64,000 nt of DNA from Dermacentor variabilis (GCF_050947875.1 NC_134572.1:129254105-129318104); one strand, 5' to 3'. Positions 1-13,278 are shown, numbered from the stretch's first letter. Program-made: numbers and translations. Notes: a model not told the origin generated them from the letters alone.

Positions 1-1365
1 TGTTTTGACGGTGTGAACGAGTGCATGAAGTCGCCACCGGAGATGATTGCTGCATAAAAGCCCTGCGACGTTTTCAACGCCGATGAGAGCGGTATTATTT
101 ACCATGAGCAGCCCGAGCAAACCCTTGCGTTTAAGGGTGACGGCACTATTCTGTGCTAATGAGGACGGTTCCGAGAGGCCGCCCATGCTCGTTGTTGGAA
201 AGTTTGCGAAGCCACGGTACTTTAAGAACTTGAAGATGCTGCCGTGCAGCTACAACTTCAACAAAAAGGTGTGGATGACGTCTTCGCTCTTCAGCAATTT
301 TTTGCAGCAGATGGATAACAAAATGGGTGCTAAGGCGAGGAAAATATTGCTTTTCGTGGACGACGCACCCTGCCACCCACCCAATACGTCCAGCCTGAGG
401 AACATAAAGGTTGTTTTTTCCGCCCAACTGCACAAGCCGGCTGCAGCCACTGGATGCCAGCATCATTAAGTGCGTCAAGCAGGGGTACCGGAAGCAGTTA
501 GGACAGTGTCGTCTGGCAGCTATGAAGCGCAGCGAGTCGGAAAAAAAGATCTGTGCTCGACGCCATGCATTTTATTGCCAGTTCGTGGAACGCAGTGTCG
601 CGAAGCACAATCGCTAATTCGGTTAAGCACTGTGGCTTTAAGCGAGAGACTGCCTCCTCTGCTGGGGATGCAATAACCTCGATGCCGCTCGAGGCCGATG
701 CAGGCCTCGCCGCCTTCGATTTCGAGGGTTTAAACCTCACTACAACCTTCGCTGAGTATGTGGAGGTCGATGACAACGTTGCGATCTGTGGCTAGGTGCC
801 GCTGGATGACGCCATCGAGGAGGCTTTGCCTAGTGCCAACACCGCTGCGACATCTAACGAGGACAATGATGACGCCACAGATGCCGTGCCTGTGCCTACC
901 ACGTTTGCCGAGGTACTACAGCACATAGACGGCATCCGGAACTTCATATGTTCACACAACGCCACAGAGGACCTCCTTTTGAACGTTGCCCAACTCGAGC
1001 GAAAGCTCTTGGTTCACGGATCAAACAAGGTCCAAAAGAAACTTACCGACTTTTTTTAAAGTTTGTGCCCTCTGGCGCGAATCGCGGCAGTGGGCAGTGG
1101 AGTGCCGTAAAGCGATAAAAAAAAAGCATGATTGGTACCCGTATTGCAGTATTAATTCTTATCGCATTTACTTTCTTGGTAATTTGGGTTTTCAAGCCCT
1201 GCAGGGTATGTTAGTAGTTTACATGGAAGTTTCTCACAAATCCATCGCGCGAAATAAGTAGTATTTTTATAGGCATAATTTATGTTCGGATTTTACGACG
1301 CCCACATTTTACGACGATTTTTCACGGTCCCGAGAAAGTGGTATAATAGGGGTTCCACTGTAAAT
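1..1365 (+). mobile_element. Tigger/pogo-like DNA transposon, left part cut by window edge
   Basis: The body is a broken transposase (see 64-1059). After its stop, 1285-1361 holds a non-coding tail with a degenerate palindrome (tttacgacg repeated near 1295-1315, and gttccactgt) that looks like the 3' terminal region. The 5' inverted repeat and helix-turn-helix coding part lie left of the window. Confidence 0.65.
64..1059 (+). pseudogene. Tigger-type (CENP-B/jerky-like) DDE transposase pseudogene
   Basis: Spread over several plus-strand frames. CDVFNADESGIIY has the first catalytic Asp (82-84); LLFVDDAPCHPP has the second (359-361); LQPLDASIIKCVKQGYRKQL has the third (453-455). Between them, GSERPPMLVVGKFAKPRYFK is the usual strand region. 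After a frame change the C-terminus reads HCGFKRE then an acidic Ser/Asp tail to KKLTDFF and a stop at 1057-1059. At least three frame changes and an in-frame stop near 795 make it non-functional as written. The DDE-type catalytic residues themselves survive. It is independent of the KMT2 gene on the other strand. Confidence 0.8.
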
Positions 1366-2157
1366 ATCATGCAATTTTTTGTAAGCACATGGTTTATGTG
1401 CAAAAAAAAAATGTACATAACAATTGAAGTGCATCAGTAAGTTTGAGGTTTCCCCACAAATATTGCAACTCATTTCGTTGCACCAGATCGGGCACGTGGC
1501 ATGCAGTGAAAGTAGGAGACACACGGTCTGATTCCGCTTCCGATATTGCATTCGACGAGCTGGAACAGCAGCTGGATCAAAGGCGTTTTGCTGTCCTGTA
1601 GAGCTGTATCAGACGCCCGGCATGCAACAAATGGTTGAAGTGTACTAGAACTTTCTTTGAGTGCCACAATCGCGCCTCTCTATCTAATGCATTTTGCAGC
1701 GCCAATAGCGATGGCAGTCACCAACTTCTGAAGGTACATCGCAGTAACACACGTCAGGCACTGGAGCACGGCCTCTCTGGAATGCACGACTGATGTCTCA
1801 CCAGATGCGTGCTCCAGACCGGTCATGGGTAGAGCTACAGTTTGCTAGATGCATTCAATAACCAGCGACATTCTATAGATGTAGAGGAACGACAGCCGGA
1901 TCCAAGGCATTTTGCGTGTCGTAGCACTAGATCGGATGCAATCTGGCGTCAGATACAGTGTTAGACACGTCAGACCTGGCTGGCATTCCTGAGGCATCGG
2001 ATGCCATATTGTATCGTGCGTCTCCTATTCTTTAAATGTGGCCCCTGAAAGGAAAATCAACTACAAATTTTATCCCGCATAAAAAAAAAAGCCCCCCACA
2101 ACTCTACGCAAATTTTGGGGAATAGAAAGGTGCGTTCATTAAGCGAGTAAATACGGT
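1366..2157. other. Unassigned intronic sequence
   Basis: No gene recognised. The stretch 1553-1620 and a second stretch near 1880-1945 share a degenerate pattern (caaaggcgttttgc against ccaaggcattttgc), suggesting an old roughly 330-bp duplication. 2095-2158 matches the right terminal repeat of the pogo-derived elements elsewhere in the window, ending gcgagtaaatacggta, with no matching left end seen. Confidence 0.45.
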
Positions 2158-2196
2158 ATGTATATATATATATATATATACATGTATATATATGCA
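2158..2196. repeat. TA-rich microsatellite
   Basis: Alternating TA for about 22 bases, interrupted by catg, then more TATA. Simple repeat directly after the orphan terminal repeat at 2158. Confidence 0.85.
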
Positions 2197-3511
2197 GGCC
2201 CTTAACGTAAATTTTTGTTCTTGTTTTTTTCCTTAGGACGAACTAGGCTTTCATTTTGGTTGACCTGCCCAGTTCCTTGCAACAGCATGTAAAAAAGCTT
2301 GAATATACGAATCAGCAAGTAGAAGAAGACTACTCCACAAATCTATGGTGGGCTTGACCAAACGCAGCCGCACCCAGTTGTGACAACGCTGCAGTATTTC
2401 TTTACTCCACCTGTATTCCCACTCCACATGCTTCCAGAGAATAATTTAAAAGTACAGATGAGGCAAACTATTAAGTGGTCTCGCCAAAAGTACCAAGGAA
2501 CTCCATTATGGCTTTAGGTTTCTTATGAGTGCCTTGTTTGCATGCCCAGACAGAAAATGGCTGAATAGATCACACAGTCAGGATAAGTATACTGTACACC
2601 ACACCCAGTCCCATATGCACTGGTATAAATTAACCTTGCAAAAAATATTGCACAATGGCAACCAAGAGCAATGGCAACATGTAAATGATTTTCCCCATGC
2701 ACCACCTCGGTCACAAGTGGCGTAATCACAGTGCTAATCTGAAGGCTAATCTTGTACACATACACAAGTACCTAAGCAGCAAGTTTGATTGGTAAAGCAG
2801 TATATAAAGGATGATGAAGATGTGGGCTCGGCTACCACATGCAGAAGGTTATCCTTTCATCCACTTTCATTTCCTTTTACTTTATTATTTTTTCATTTCA
2901 GCTAAACAAAACATTTAACTTCCCCTCAACTTTCTGTGGCTTCACTGCTCGTTTCCTCACATGGTTGTGACTAACAAAAGATAAAGCCCTTCGGAGTCCC
3001 TTATTCTTGTCCATCATGCTGTTCAGAGCATTATAAGGTACTCACAAGCAATCACCGTCCTTGTCACAAGATATATGCAAAGCAGCACAATAATTTTTTG
3101 CAACACAACCTCTTTAGTCATTGAAGAGAAAGCAAGCAAACAAACCTCACACTATACCTTCATGGTGAAACAGCACCAGAAAAACACCGACAAGAGAAGA
3201 ACACAAAGACGAGTGTGCGTTGTTGTGTTTTTCTTTTGTCTTTGTCCTTGTAGTGCTGCTTCACCACGAAGGTGTCATACCAACTAGCTCAGGCCCGGAC
3301 CCTATTAACTATTAAAACTAAAGCTACAGAGGCAGAGCTTCTGTACGTGTTACAAAGTGAAACCCACCACTGAAATCTGACGAACCGAAGTTGCCTTCTG
3401 TGCCAGTGCTGCTCCCAACATCCAAAAACTAGCATGCAAAAGCACGAGAATTGGTAGAAATGCGATGTTTCATTGATGAGTGATGTGCGGAGTCAATGCC
3501 ATCTTGGGAAC
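2197..3511. other. Unassigned intronic sequence with a foldback
   Basis: No gene recognised on either strand; ORFs here are short and without motifs. The only clear structure is the inverted repeat at 3156-3273. Confidence 0.5.
3156..3273. repeat. Foldback (inverted repeat, 21-bp arms)
   Basis: Left arm 3156-3176 (accttcatggtgaaacagca...) and right arm 3253-3273 are reverse complements at 19 of 21 positions, separated by about 76 bp rich in AAAG and CTTT that also partly pairs. It could be a small MITE or a fragment of one. Confidence 0.65.
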
Positions 3512-3513
3512 TA

Positions 3514-4686
3514 CCGTATTTACACGACTGTAAGTCGACCCCTTTTTTTAAATTTGAAAGTCTGAAGTTGGGGGGTCGACTTACAATCGAAACCAAAACA
3601 TGACCCCGCCAAAAAAAGCGATACCAACTGGAGCTACAACGTAGTTACAATTTTATGTTTGCTCTATGGCCCTACCCGTATCTTTTCGCTATCGCGCGTG
3701 TTTGTTCGCTTTTCGGAAGGGTTTTTAAACATTTTTGAGAGTCTCACAGTGCATGCAACACTCATGGGGGAGTGTCGATAGTTGATGGAAGCGCCGCTGT
3801 TCTCATTTGCGGCGGCACCTTCAGAACGGCGGTGCTTGCGGGGAGTATCGGTAGTTCGTGGACGAGCAGACACCGCTCGCGAGTTTCTCTTTCTCTGTTT
3901 AAAGGCATTGGTATTGGTTTGACGCGTTCCACTTGACTGCCGGCTACGTGCTACTTCTATGCTTCCCCAGTCGTCATGAGTGCTCCACTCGGCACTCATC
4001 GTTTGGCACTCGTTCACAGCAGCGTTCAAGAGGGCTGCCATCCTTTATGCCGAAGAAACAAATCACTGCGCAGCGGGCCGCAATTTCGATGTTTCTAAAC
4101 GGGTGGTGCAAGAGTGGCGACTGCAGCGAAGCGAATTTTCACCTGTGTGATGGCAAGTGAGAAATTTCCCACATGCCGAAGTATGGACACTTTCTGGAGT
4201 TGTAGGCTAAGCTTGCGGCGTACGTCGCTGAAATGCGTGATCGGTCCCTGCCAGTGAAGTGCGACGTGATCATGAAATAAGCCCGGACCTCCGCCTTAAT
4301 TTTAAGGTTCTGCTCCGCCGTGAGTACGAGTGGCTGGCGGCAGAAGACTGCGAAATTACGCCAACCTGACCTGTCAAAAGAGCCTCCCTGATGGCTGCGT
4401 GTGGTTGGGTGCATTTGGCGTGGGCTGCTGTTCTGCAAGATGTCCTGGTGCGGTCGTTTACCAAATTTGAAATTTCGCTGGACCACGACGCGCTGTGGGA
4501 CCGCAGCAACGATGACGTTGGCAGCACTAGTGAAGACGAGTAGTCCAGTGACCATGTCAGCTACTAATAAATTTTCGCTATCGGATGCGCCCTCGGGTAT
4601 GCTCTCTTTCTTTTTTTTTTTCCCCGGTCAAGCGATATGGGGGGGTCGACTTACATTCGAGTCGACTTACAATCGTGTAAATACGG
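3514..4686 (+). mobile_element. Internally deleted pogo-like element, copy 1
   Basis: Flanked by TA (3512-3513 and 4687-4688). Termini start CCGTATTTACACGACTG and end cgtgtaaatacgg as inverted repeats, with subterminal gtaagtcgacccc blocks. Plus-strand coding remnants: an N-terminal helix-turn-helix (YAEETNHCAAGRNFDVSKRV, about 4048-4107) and a C-terminal end (VGSTSEDE and stop near 4545). The catalytic DDE core between them is missing. Same structure as copies at 17526-18702 and 28175-29225; length 1,173 bp. Confidence 0.82.
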
Positions 4687-4688
4687 TA

Positions 4689-6681
4689 CGAGCACTCATT
4701 GCACTGACCATGCTCCTACTCTGGAGACACTTTAAAAATCCCCGCGCAGTGGTAAAAGGAAACAGCAAAGCAAAACTGAGCAAATAGTTTCTTAGGAACC
4801 ACTAGATGAAGCTAGCTATCCAAGAGTGCTCGAAAAGCAGCAGACTATGCATTTGCAACCATCGATAGGGGGCTAGAGATGGATATAGGCGCGGACAGGA
4901 AAGTGTTAACCTGCACCTAAATCTAAGCACCACAAGCATTTTTGCATTTCACCACCCCCAAAATTCAGCGCATTGAAATGGGATCGAATTCACGACCTCA
5001 GACTCAGCAAGGTAATTATAAGATACCGCTCTTAGCAATATGAAAGGGAACACCTGAATGACTTTCAAGAGACAAAAGGTCATAGTGGCTCAACACACAC
5101 AAACCCCACATAAACATGTTCAATAAGATTACAGTCTGACAACAAAGCTACTTACTGCATACCTGTCAGTTTCAGATCTACATTGCTACTTAAAACGAAT
5201 TTAGTGTTCTTTCTCATATTGCTCCCACCTGTACTTACAGTCGACAACTTCAACTGACTGAAAGAAAAAAAAAATTATTAAAGACTGCCATGCTGGCCTA
5301 TACTATTATTACAGAAGCAGCATGACCACTACATCAGCACACAATGCAGCCAGTTTGCCAACCAGCAGAATACCATGTACCATGTTTTTCTGCATATAAC
5401 AAGCAACCTTGAGTAATTTTCAACCCCCATTACAACAGCCTGGAAAGAAAACAAGGGCACTTAAGTATACCTACATGGATGAATGCAAAAGCATTGCGAC
5501 GGCTTTCGCATAATGACTCGTTTTACTAGGCATAATGGTATAGTTTACACATTGCCTTGCATCATTTTTCACATCACGTGCCTCAGCCTCGTTCGCGTAC
5601 TTACATGGTCGTCCAAAGGAGCGGGGTGCAGCTACTGACTGAGAAGCCAAAGTCAAACCCTTGTCCATCGGAGCGCATGACAGAACTCTCTGAAATAACC
5701 ACACCAACTGGCAGCACCCCGACATGCAACACTATATTTGGACCTGCCAATGGCACAGTCTGCATCTATGACCACGTGACTTTTTACAATGGAGCTGTTA
5801 GAACTGCGCTGGGTTTCTCTTGACGTTCGCAGAGTATACAAATAGCATCGTGCGCATGAAAAAAATTCGCCAAACTGGGGGAGAGAGAGGTGAGACAAAG
5901 TGAAAGCAGAGTATAAAAATAGCATCATGCAGCATAGCGACACGGAGAGGGTGGGTGGAGCCTAGCGAGGGTGAAGGAGTGGCGTGGCGGGGACACAGGT
6001 GGTTTGACGTCATTGCCCTCCAATAAGAACCTGCGCGTTCGCTTCGGCGGATTTCAAGAAGCTACCAGGTATACGGCATGAGAACTAAGGTGCGGCGGTT
6101 GCTGCCACATCACGTTGGTGCAGCGTCTGGCACACGACACTGATGCATATGGCATATCAACAAATAACTTCTGTTGCGGTGGGCGCCTCAAAATGGCGCG
6201 TCGTCTCAACCGAAACCCCCCACAGAGGGAGACAGCATGGATTTTTCTGAAGCCTTAACATCCCCGAGTTCCGCTAGTATCTGGTGTTTGTGATAGCAGA
6301 GCCACGCATAAGTAAGTATGCGGTTTGGCACTACTTTACTGGCCTTCCTGCTGTTCCACTGGTCTCTAGTGTTTGCAATAGCAGAGCCACGCATAAACTT
6401 TGTACCATCTCCGCCGAATGTTCGTGCATTGGAGCACACGACATAACTTGCCGAACTTACCAAAATCACCAGAGCGACTGGCGGTAGGCCAGTGCCATCA
6501 GCGCCTTCGCAGAGGGAGGGACAGTATGAAAACGCTGGAATTATCAGCGGCATCGGAGCCGGATGTGGAAGAAGACGACAACGAACGCACAAGCAGTGGC
6601 ACAAGCATGTCTCTGTGACCACGTGACTTTTTGTACCATTTCTGGCCATGCTGCCATATTTTCTACTTCATGAGCCATATA
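4689..6681. other. Unassigned intronic sequence
   Basis: Apart from a SINE fragment (4908-5040) no gene is recognised. Two local duplications are visible: gcagagtata-aaatagcatc at about 5829-5850 and 5908-5929, and gatagcagagccacgcataa at about 6290-6310 and 6378-6398. They suggest degenerate tandem units of roughly 80-90 bp. Confidence 0.45.
4908..5040 (-). mobile_element. Degenerate Ruka-like SINE fragment
   Basis: Contains gcacctaaatctaagcac, then a divergent gcatttcaccacccccaaaa and a tRNA-like B-box region (gggatcgaattcacgacct), in the same order as the better copy at 42353-42590. The 3' part with the ggttttacgtgccaaaacc block is absent. Confidence 0.6.
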
Positions 6682-7758
6682 CTGTATTTACCCGTGTAAT
6701 GAACACACTTTTTTTTCCCAATATACCAAAGCAAAGTTGAGGGGTGCATTCATTTTGCGAGATAAATTTCATGGACGCATTTTTGAAACAGCAAAAGTTG
6801 AAAAGTAAGACAGTAATGATTTAGAACATGCATAAGATGACTTATCTCTGCAGCAAAAATAAATGTGTACCATTTGCAAACAGTGACTTCACTCCACATT
6901 GGAACCACCAGACCTGCAGTTTAGGTTGCTGGCCGCTTCATCCACATCGTGGTTTCACCATAGAATAAAGAACCAACGCGTCAGTCGCGCGAAGTCGGTG
7001 CGGACTAGGCCAATTGGCGAAACTGAATGCGCTCTCTAAACAGCGATCTCCGATAACGCCCCAGTTCGTCTTCACAGTCGCTTTCAGCCATCTGCAATTA
7101 TCACAAGCATCACATTGAAGCGCGCACCTGTCTTGACAAGCACATTGTGTGCATCTCTTTCCTCGACCGTCCTGCTCATCGGCATGTCAAAGTTTATCGG
7201 TGTCTGATCAGAGTTTCCATTTTGGGAGCAGACATATTCTATGTCCCACAGCAGGCACGTAACTCGACTTAAGGCCCATCGTACACATCAAAACCCAAGG
7301 CAGGCAAAAAAGCGAGCCACAGACGCGTCAATTCGGCACTATGCCCACTATACCAAACAAATGCCGGCTGCCCCTTCCCCACTTTGACTCTCCCGTGCGC
7401 CGTGCCCAGTCGCGCATCCTGCACGCGCTCTTCTATTACATCAGCTTAAAGTATGCAAACTGCGTATGCTGCAGAGAGCCAGTTGCGTTTTTTCCCCTCT
7501 CGAATCTGCAAGGTGCCTTTGTGCTGGCACTGGCAGAAAGTATGCATTAAGCATGAAGTGTGCTTGCTTTAAACACATGTGCGAGAGTCAAAGATTGTAG
7601 TCTCTCTGAAAAACTATAGCATGGTTGTTCAATCGTGGGACTGCACAGTAGCAAAGTTAGGGGTGTGTTCCTTATGCGAGGAAAAAAATCACATTTTTCG
7701 CGGCTAATCTGTCGGTGTGTTCATTACACAAGTGCGTTCATTACACAAGTAAGTATGG
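6682..7758. mobile_element. pogo/MITE-like element with inverted termini
   Basis: Bounded by TA (6680-6681 and 7759-7760). The left end CTGTATTTACCCGTGTAATGAAC mirrors the right end gttcattacacaagtaagtatgg, with ggggtgcattcatt and ggtgtgttcctta subterminal copies. Interior ORFs are short and unrecognised; about 1.08 kb, presumably non-autonomous. A purely inferred relative of the 35265-36183 element. Confidence 0.65.
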
Positions 7759-7760
7759 TA

Positions 7761-8856
7761 ATGCTTTTGCATTAAAACAAAAAATTTGTGCGTATCACTC
7801 ATCAAAATAAGTGCATATGACAACGCTCAAATCTTTACAAAATTTTTACATTTGCGGGTGAACAACTTTTCCGTTGTATATTCGGCCAGTAGCTCTGTTC
7901 CTCTGCCCTCCACTGTTCGGCGATGCTGCTGTTCAGCACAGCTCATTGTGTTTGTAGTTACAATTCGCCGGCACTGTGTGCATTATTTGCTAACTACTAA
8001 ACACAAAATGGTGACCCATAAAATGCAGGAAAATGGGCGACCATGATGGAGGGGAGAAGAGAGCTTCAACATGCAGAGGTGGGGAAGGGTGGGGGTTCCC
8101 TAGGAGATAATGAAACATTGAATGGTGGGGAACTTTGCCTTTGTGTCTGGCTTTACAGCAGTGCCTGGCTCATCACCATGAAGCCACACCTCAAGGTGAA
8201 ATTCACATATAACCTGTGCCCTGACTGAACTGTTAATTTCTAAAAATGTTTGGTGCAGGTTGTACGCACAAAAATATGGTATGTGTTTAGCCTTCTGCTA
8301 CAGTGCTCATTTAATGCCTAAATGTAATAAGCAAACGTTCGTGTCACAACCTGGTGCATTCAAGCTATGAAAAAGACAAAGGCTTCTGGTTGCTGACCAA
8401 GTCAATAATAGTTAAACATCTCGGAATCGATACAGGTCCCTTGGTCACAATGTATTAGACATAAGGTCATCAGTGTACACAGAACATCCCGTGATGTTTT
8501 TACGCATCCCGTGGCATAACCTTTACTGACACTGCCAACACATGACACCGTGCACCGGAGGAATGACATCTTGCCCCAAGTTTAACAGCAATCATTATAT
8601 CACATGCTGGGTATTCGAACTGATGATGATCTTATGTCTACAGCATTGCAAATAGGGAAGCCATATGGGTTGTGAAACATGAAATAACTTTTTACTTGGT
8701 CAGGGACCAGAAGTCTTTTTCCAATATGTTAACTGATAATATGAATTTTCGTTGAACTCTTGACTGCATTTTCAAGCCAGCAGCATGAAGCAACAGCCAG
8801 CACAATTCAAGCTGAAAGGGAGGAATCTTAGCATTGCATGAGCACCAATGTCTCAC
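7761..8856. other. Unassigned intronic sequence next to the last visible exon
   Basis: Contains the interspersed repeat at 8030-8281. The remaining sequence up to the exon 15 donor has no recognised gene or element. Confidence 0.45.
8030..8281 (+). repeat. Interspersed repeat (terminal part of a DNA element)
   Basis: The order gggcgaccatg, agagcttcaaca, gtggggaaggg, gaagccacacctcaaggtga, ataacc, gcaggtt recurs in reverse orientation at 40877-41060, and its last third recurs at 63225-63325. It ends acaaaaatatggta, like the pogo-derived right ends. No protein recognised. Confidence 0.6.
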
Positions 8857-9186
8857 CTGCTTTTGGCAAGGAACAAGGCAAGGCGAAGGTGTCGCACGTG
8901 CTTCCTGCTTTATCACAACAGCCGGGGGTGGTGGTGGGGTAGGTGGCATGGAAGGGGGCACCACAGTCAACACCTCCTCCTTGACAGCCACCACTTCTGA
9001 GCTTCGAGACCAGCGTAGGGGTGCGCTGTGAGTAGCGCACACGGCACTGCTAACCGAAGGTGGCGGAGTTGGGGGCACTGGATGCATGCGAAGCACCAGA
9101 GGGGGTGTGGTAGCACCCACGGGAGGCATTGGCTCTGTCTTCACAGTCAAGGGCTCACAGCTGACCAATGGGGGAGATGGTGACAG
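8857..9186 (-). CDS. KMT2C/D (trr): KMT2C/D exon 15 of window (last visible)
   Basis: Acceptor TCTGTGCAG|CTG and donor AAGCAG|GTGAGA, phase 0 on both sides, 110 codons. Encodes LSPSPPLVSCEPLTVKTEPM, Pro-rich sequence and three sumoylation-type sites (VKTE, VKEE, IKQE), ending near SPCLVPCQKQ. The open frame beyond the donor at 8856 is intronic read-through. The next exon toward the SET domain is not visible in the remaining 8.8 kb on this strand. Confidence 0.8.
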
Positions 9187-12100
9187 CTGCACAGAGACAA
9201 ACACGGTGATTGTTGTGGGTGGCACTGCTAACTTTCGCGAAAAAGCGAGCAAACTTCTTAAAGGGGCACTGAACCACTTTTTATCAAAGTCGAGAAATGC
9301 ATTTGAAGTTCACGTAGTCTATTTCAGAAATACTTTGCCGCAAAGAGTGCTTCAATGTCTTTAGAAGAAGCGGAGTTATTGGCGATCAACGTCGCACACA
9401 ATCCTATTTGCTGTGCTCCTGTTCTTTCTTCAATGCCTTGCATTGCAAAGGCTACGGCGAAGCGTGGCATGCCCAGAACAGGCCTATGGAACATCACCAT
9501 GGCAAGCAGTTAAATTTAAATTTTGGACGTTCACGTAGACGCCACTGCATCCGAATATGACGTCTACGATGTGCCAAATGCGGTTGTCCTCAGCGAGCCG
9601 CAGCGTGCTCAGCAAGTGGACTCGTCACAGTGCCTTGTATCTGGGCTACGTGGCAGAACGCAGTTACATGCAATTGTAGTGCGTATGCACAAGGTTTTCT
9701 TGGAGCACAACAGGGCCCGAGTGCAAATTTGCATTCGGTGCTCCAGTCTGGCCATGCGACATGGGTGCACTGCATAGCTTTGTCCTGCACCAGCTTGACC
9801 GACAGGATAAAAGCAACATCCAACTTGCACATTTTGAAACGCTATCAACAGCTCAATATAAACCGAAGTCTGCCAAGGCATCTAACCAGGGGCAACAAGG
9901 AGTGAGCGCACTGGCAAGCGTGCGTGTGGTCTGACCTTAAGTTTCAAGCGGTTCAAGACAAGTCGAGTGTCAAAACTAGTCGAAATTACCGAAACCCGAC
10001 GGCTACGCCACTGATAAGCAGGGTGGCCAAAGTTTAATCCCTATGCCGCCAGTCACGGCCAAGCGTGAACAGATCACAGTGGGGTTCATCCAGAAGCAGG
10101 TACTTCTTACAGAAATTCGAAAGCAGATTTTCGCTTACTTGAGCCTGTTTATGAAACGTCAATAAATATAGAGTACACAGTAACAGCAGAATGAAGCATA
10201 CTGATGCAAACACGACTGATATTAGTTATTGGCCAATAGCAGCCCCATATGGGAATCTGCTATATTAAGTAGCCTGGAAATAGTGAAGAGCTGGTTTTTG
10301 TTGAAAAGACAGCACTTGAGAGATAGGTGATTTCATGATTCGTTTGAAACCCATACAACTGCGAAATTTGGCAGAAATTTTCACAGCAGCATACGCTATC
10401 TCCAGACTGTCTCTTAAACAAGCCCAAAAGGTGGTTCAGGATTCCTTTAAAGGAGTCCTGACACAAGTTTTCGAACTAGGAGAAACAACCAAACACTTCC
10501 CGCACTAAAAGGATGAAACTTAAGCACAAAAGTTGCAAAATACAAGATATTTTAACTTTATGGTAAAGTAGGTCTTAATGTGTCAGACCTCGTGTCATCC
10601 AACATTATTGCGATGTGATACAACACAAAGCAAAATTTCCTGACAGCGCAATAGGGCTGGGTGTGAAGACTATAACAAAATTTTAAAAAAGTAAGATGCA
10701 TGTTTCTTCTGGGTGAGCTCGCATGGGGAAGCAGCAGCTATCGCAGCAATGGAGTGAGATAATAGTACGTCATGATGTGTCCGATTCTTGGATACCATAA
10801 CCAAAGATGGTTCATGCTTCGAAGCTCGTCAGTATATATTATAGAGTTTAGAGGTCTTGAACCTTCGTTTACTGCAAAAAAAGAAAAATAACAAGTGAGA
10901 CATAACATGTCTGCTCACTTTTGACAGAAAGGCTTTACAACTTGGTATCAGTGAACGCAGAAGTGGTTGCCTTCACAAAGTCAGCGGGTGCCTTCTACTG
11001 ATAGCCACCAGTGTAAGCTGTCCTTTACTGGCAAATGACAAGGCGTAAGGGCAGCCCTCCCTGTCCACTCACCTGAGGTACTACCGGCACCACTGTCTTG
11101 GCAGGAAGCACCACAAGCTGCCCTTCATCGTGAGGCAGCCGCACTGTTTGAGGCATCCCTGTCTGTCGCAAAGTGAAATTTAATGTATGCGTCACTGATG
11201 CTGGGAAGGACATGGCACTGGTGGAGACTGGTGCTAGGGGTGGAGATGGCGTTTTCACCACCTGCATAAGAAATAAAATAAAGGAAATGTGAATGCTCTG
11301 GCTGTTTTCACTACTTAAGTGGAATTAAACATAAGGTCTCTGACAAAGCTTTACAATATTCGGCAAAAAAACTAATTTCTTGGCCAATAACAAAGAATTT
11401 TACCTGGCATACCTTTCAACAAAATTAAAATGTACACTAACGATTGCAGCCAAATTGGAAAGATAAACTACAATGATGAAGTGGCCAGCAAATCAGTTGC
11501 GCAGGGCACACGTAGCCACCTTGTGAGCCAAGAGACGTGGCAAATTTGACAATGTTCAGAACCACCCCCTCCCACCCTCTACCCAGCAAAGCCTAATCTA
11601 ATGACAACAAGTGTGTGCCATGGAAAGGCTTCATACAGCAAGGCACCTCTTGGGTCTTTCACTGAATTGCAGTTGTTAGATATACGAATGGAATTATTAG
11701 AGCATTCACATTCGATTTGCTTATTTGAGTACTAGCACACACTCCCTTTAACTTTAGCCATCGCAAATTGAAGCACAAACGTATCTTAACTTGACTAACC
11801 TGTGGTGGTGTAGTCCTTTCGTTCATTATTTTTTCAATGCAGGGTTTTTCATCTGATATTCCTGAAAGCAAGAGGCAAGAAAAATGAAAATGAAATAATA
11901 CTTCATTAGATTTTGCACTGCACATTATCCCTACAAATGAGGGAACCAAAATAAGTTATGAAGAAGATATGGTCATTTAATGCACTCTGGAGTACTTAAT
12001 TGTGCACTGTGCTAAGACAGTGTTAACTCTACTGAAGTCAACTGTTAATTTAAAAGGCTGAGATGCATAATTCGAAAAGCAGCTATATATGGAATGCAGA

Positions 12101-13213
12101 GCTTAACAAGAAAAGGGAAAAATTCACCCTGTTGCTATAACCACTTGCCAACAAATCAGCAGAGCATAGAAAAAGAATGTGCCCTTAGATAACAGAACAC
12201 ATACGAAAAGCAAGACCCATCAAAAAGCATTCCACTCACTGAGTATATGGTCTTCTAGCTTGACATCCATCCCCATGTTCATGTGGTCAAAGAAGTGCGT
12301 CTCGTCAGAAACTTTCTTGGCGAGTTCGTTGTCTGCGCCTTCCGGAGGCAGGTTGGAATAGTTGTGGTCGCCCGCAGGTGTGCTGCGATGGTGCAGATCA
12401 CCACAGCCCGAGAGAGCCATTTCAATGCCCCCTTCAGAGCCACTGGGGCTAGAACCGTCCTCTCTGGCCTCGCACTCGGGAGTCGGTAGAGTCCCTACCG
12501 TCTCCACGACGACGGCAACGTCCAGGGGCTCCTCCTGTTGGGCAATGCCGTGATCTTCGGTCCCATCCTCCTCTCCTTCTTCGCCAACCACCACAAGGGC
12601 AACTCGCGACTGTTCCACTGAGGCGTCTTCGTCCTCGGACGCTGCCAGGGCTGCCACATCAGGAGAGCCATCACCCAGGCTGAGTAAGACTTCCGAGGAC
12701 ACACAGCCGTCAGGGCTCGTGATGGTCGAGGAAGGGTAGTCGAGCGACACAAAAACGCTGGTAGCCAACTGCTCAGCTTCATACGATGTCAGAGTTGAGG
12801 ATGGTCCCACGTGGAATGTGCTGCCTCCAAACGAGCTGCTTCCACTTTCTCCTGCACGGTGCAGCAGAGATGGTGTTGAGGATGAAGTGCCTCCGTCTCC
12901 TTCATCTCCTGATGACGATGAATTCTTGGGAGGGCTTGCGGGTGTTGGGCCCCGACCGCCTCCCACCGTGTGAGGGCTTCCGCCTGGCAAACCTCCACCG
13001 CTATTGCCCGCGTTGTTATTCCCACCGGCACCTGGCCGCACTGCGAATGTGCGCACTGCATTGTTACCTGGGGCAGCACCCCTGAACATCTGTGCACGTG
13101 CAGCAAACTGGTTATCTGCAAAGGAACCAGGCACCCCAGGCCGTGGGCCCTGCACAATGCGTCGAACTAGCATGCCTTGTTGAGGTACATATTGGCTTTG
13201 CTGAAGCATCATG

Positions 13214-13278
<65 letters not shown>

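Noticed and set aside
6206..6649. Minus-strand 147-residue ORF as a gene
   Set aside because: No motif, low complexity, lies across a short tandem duplication and has no supporting splice structure.
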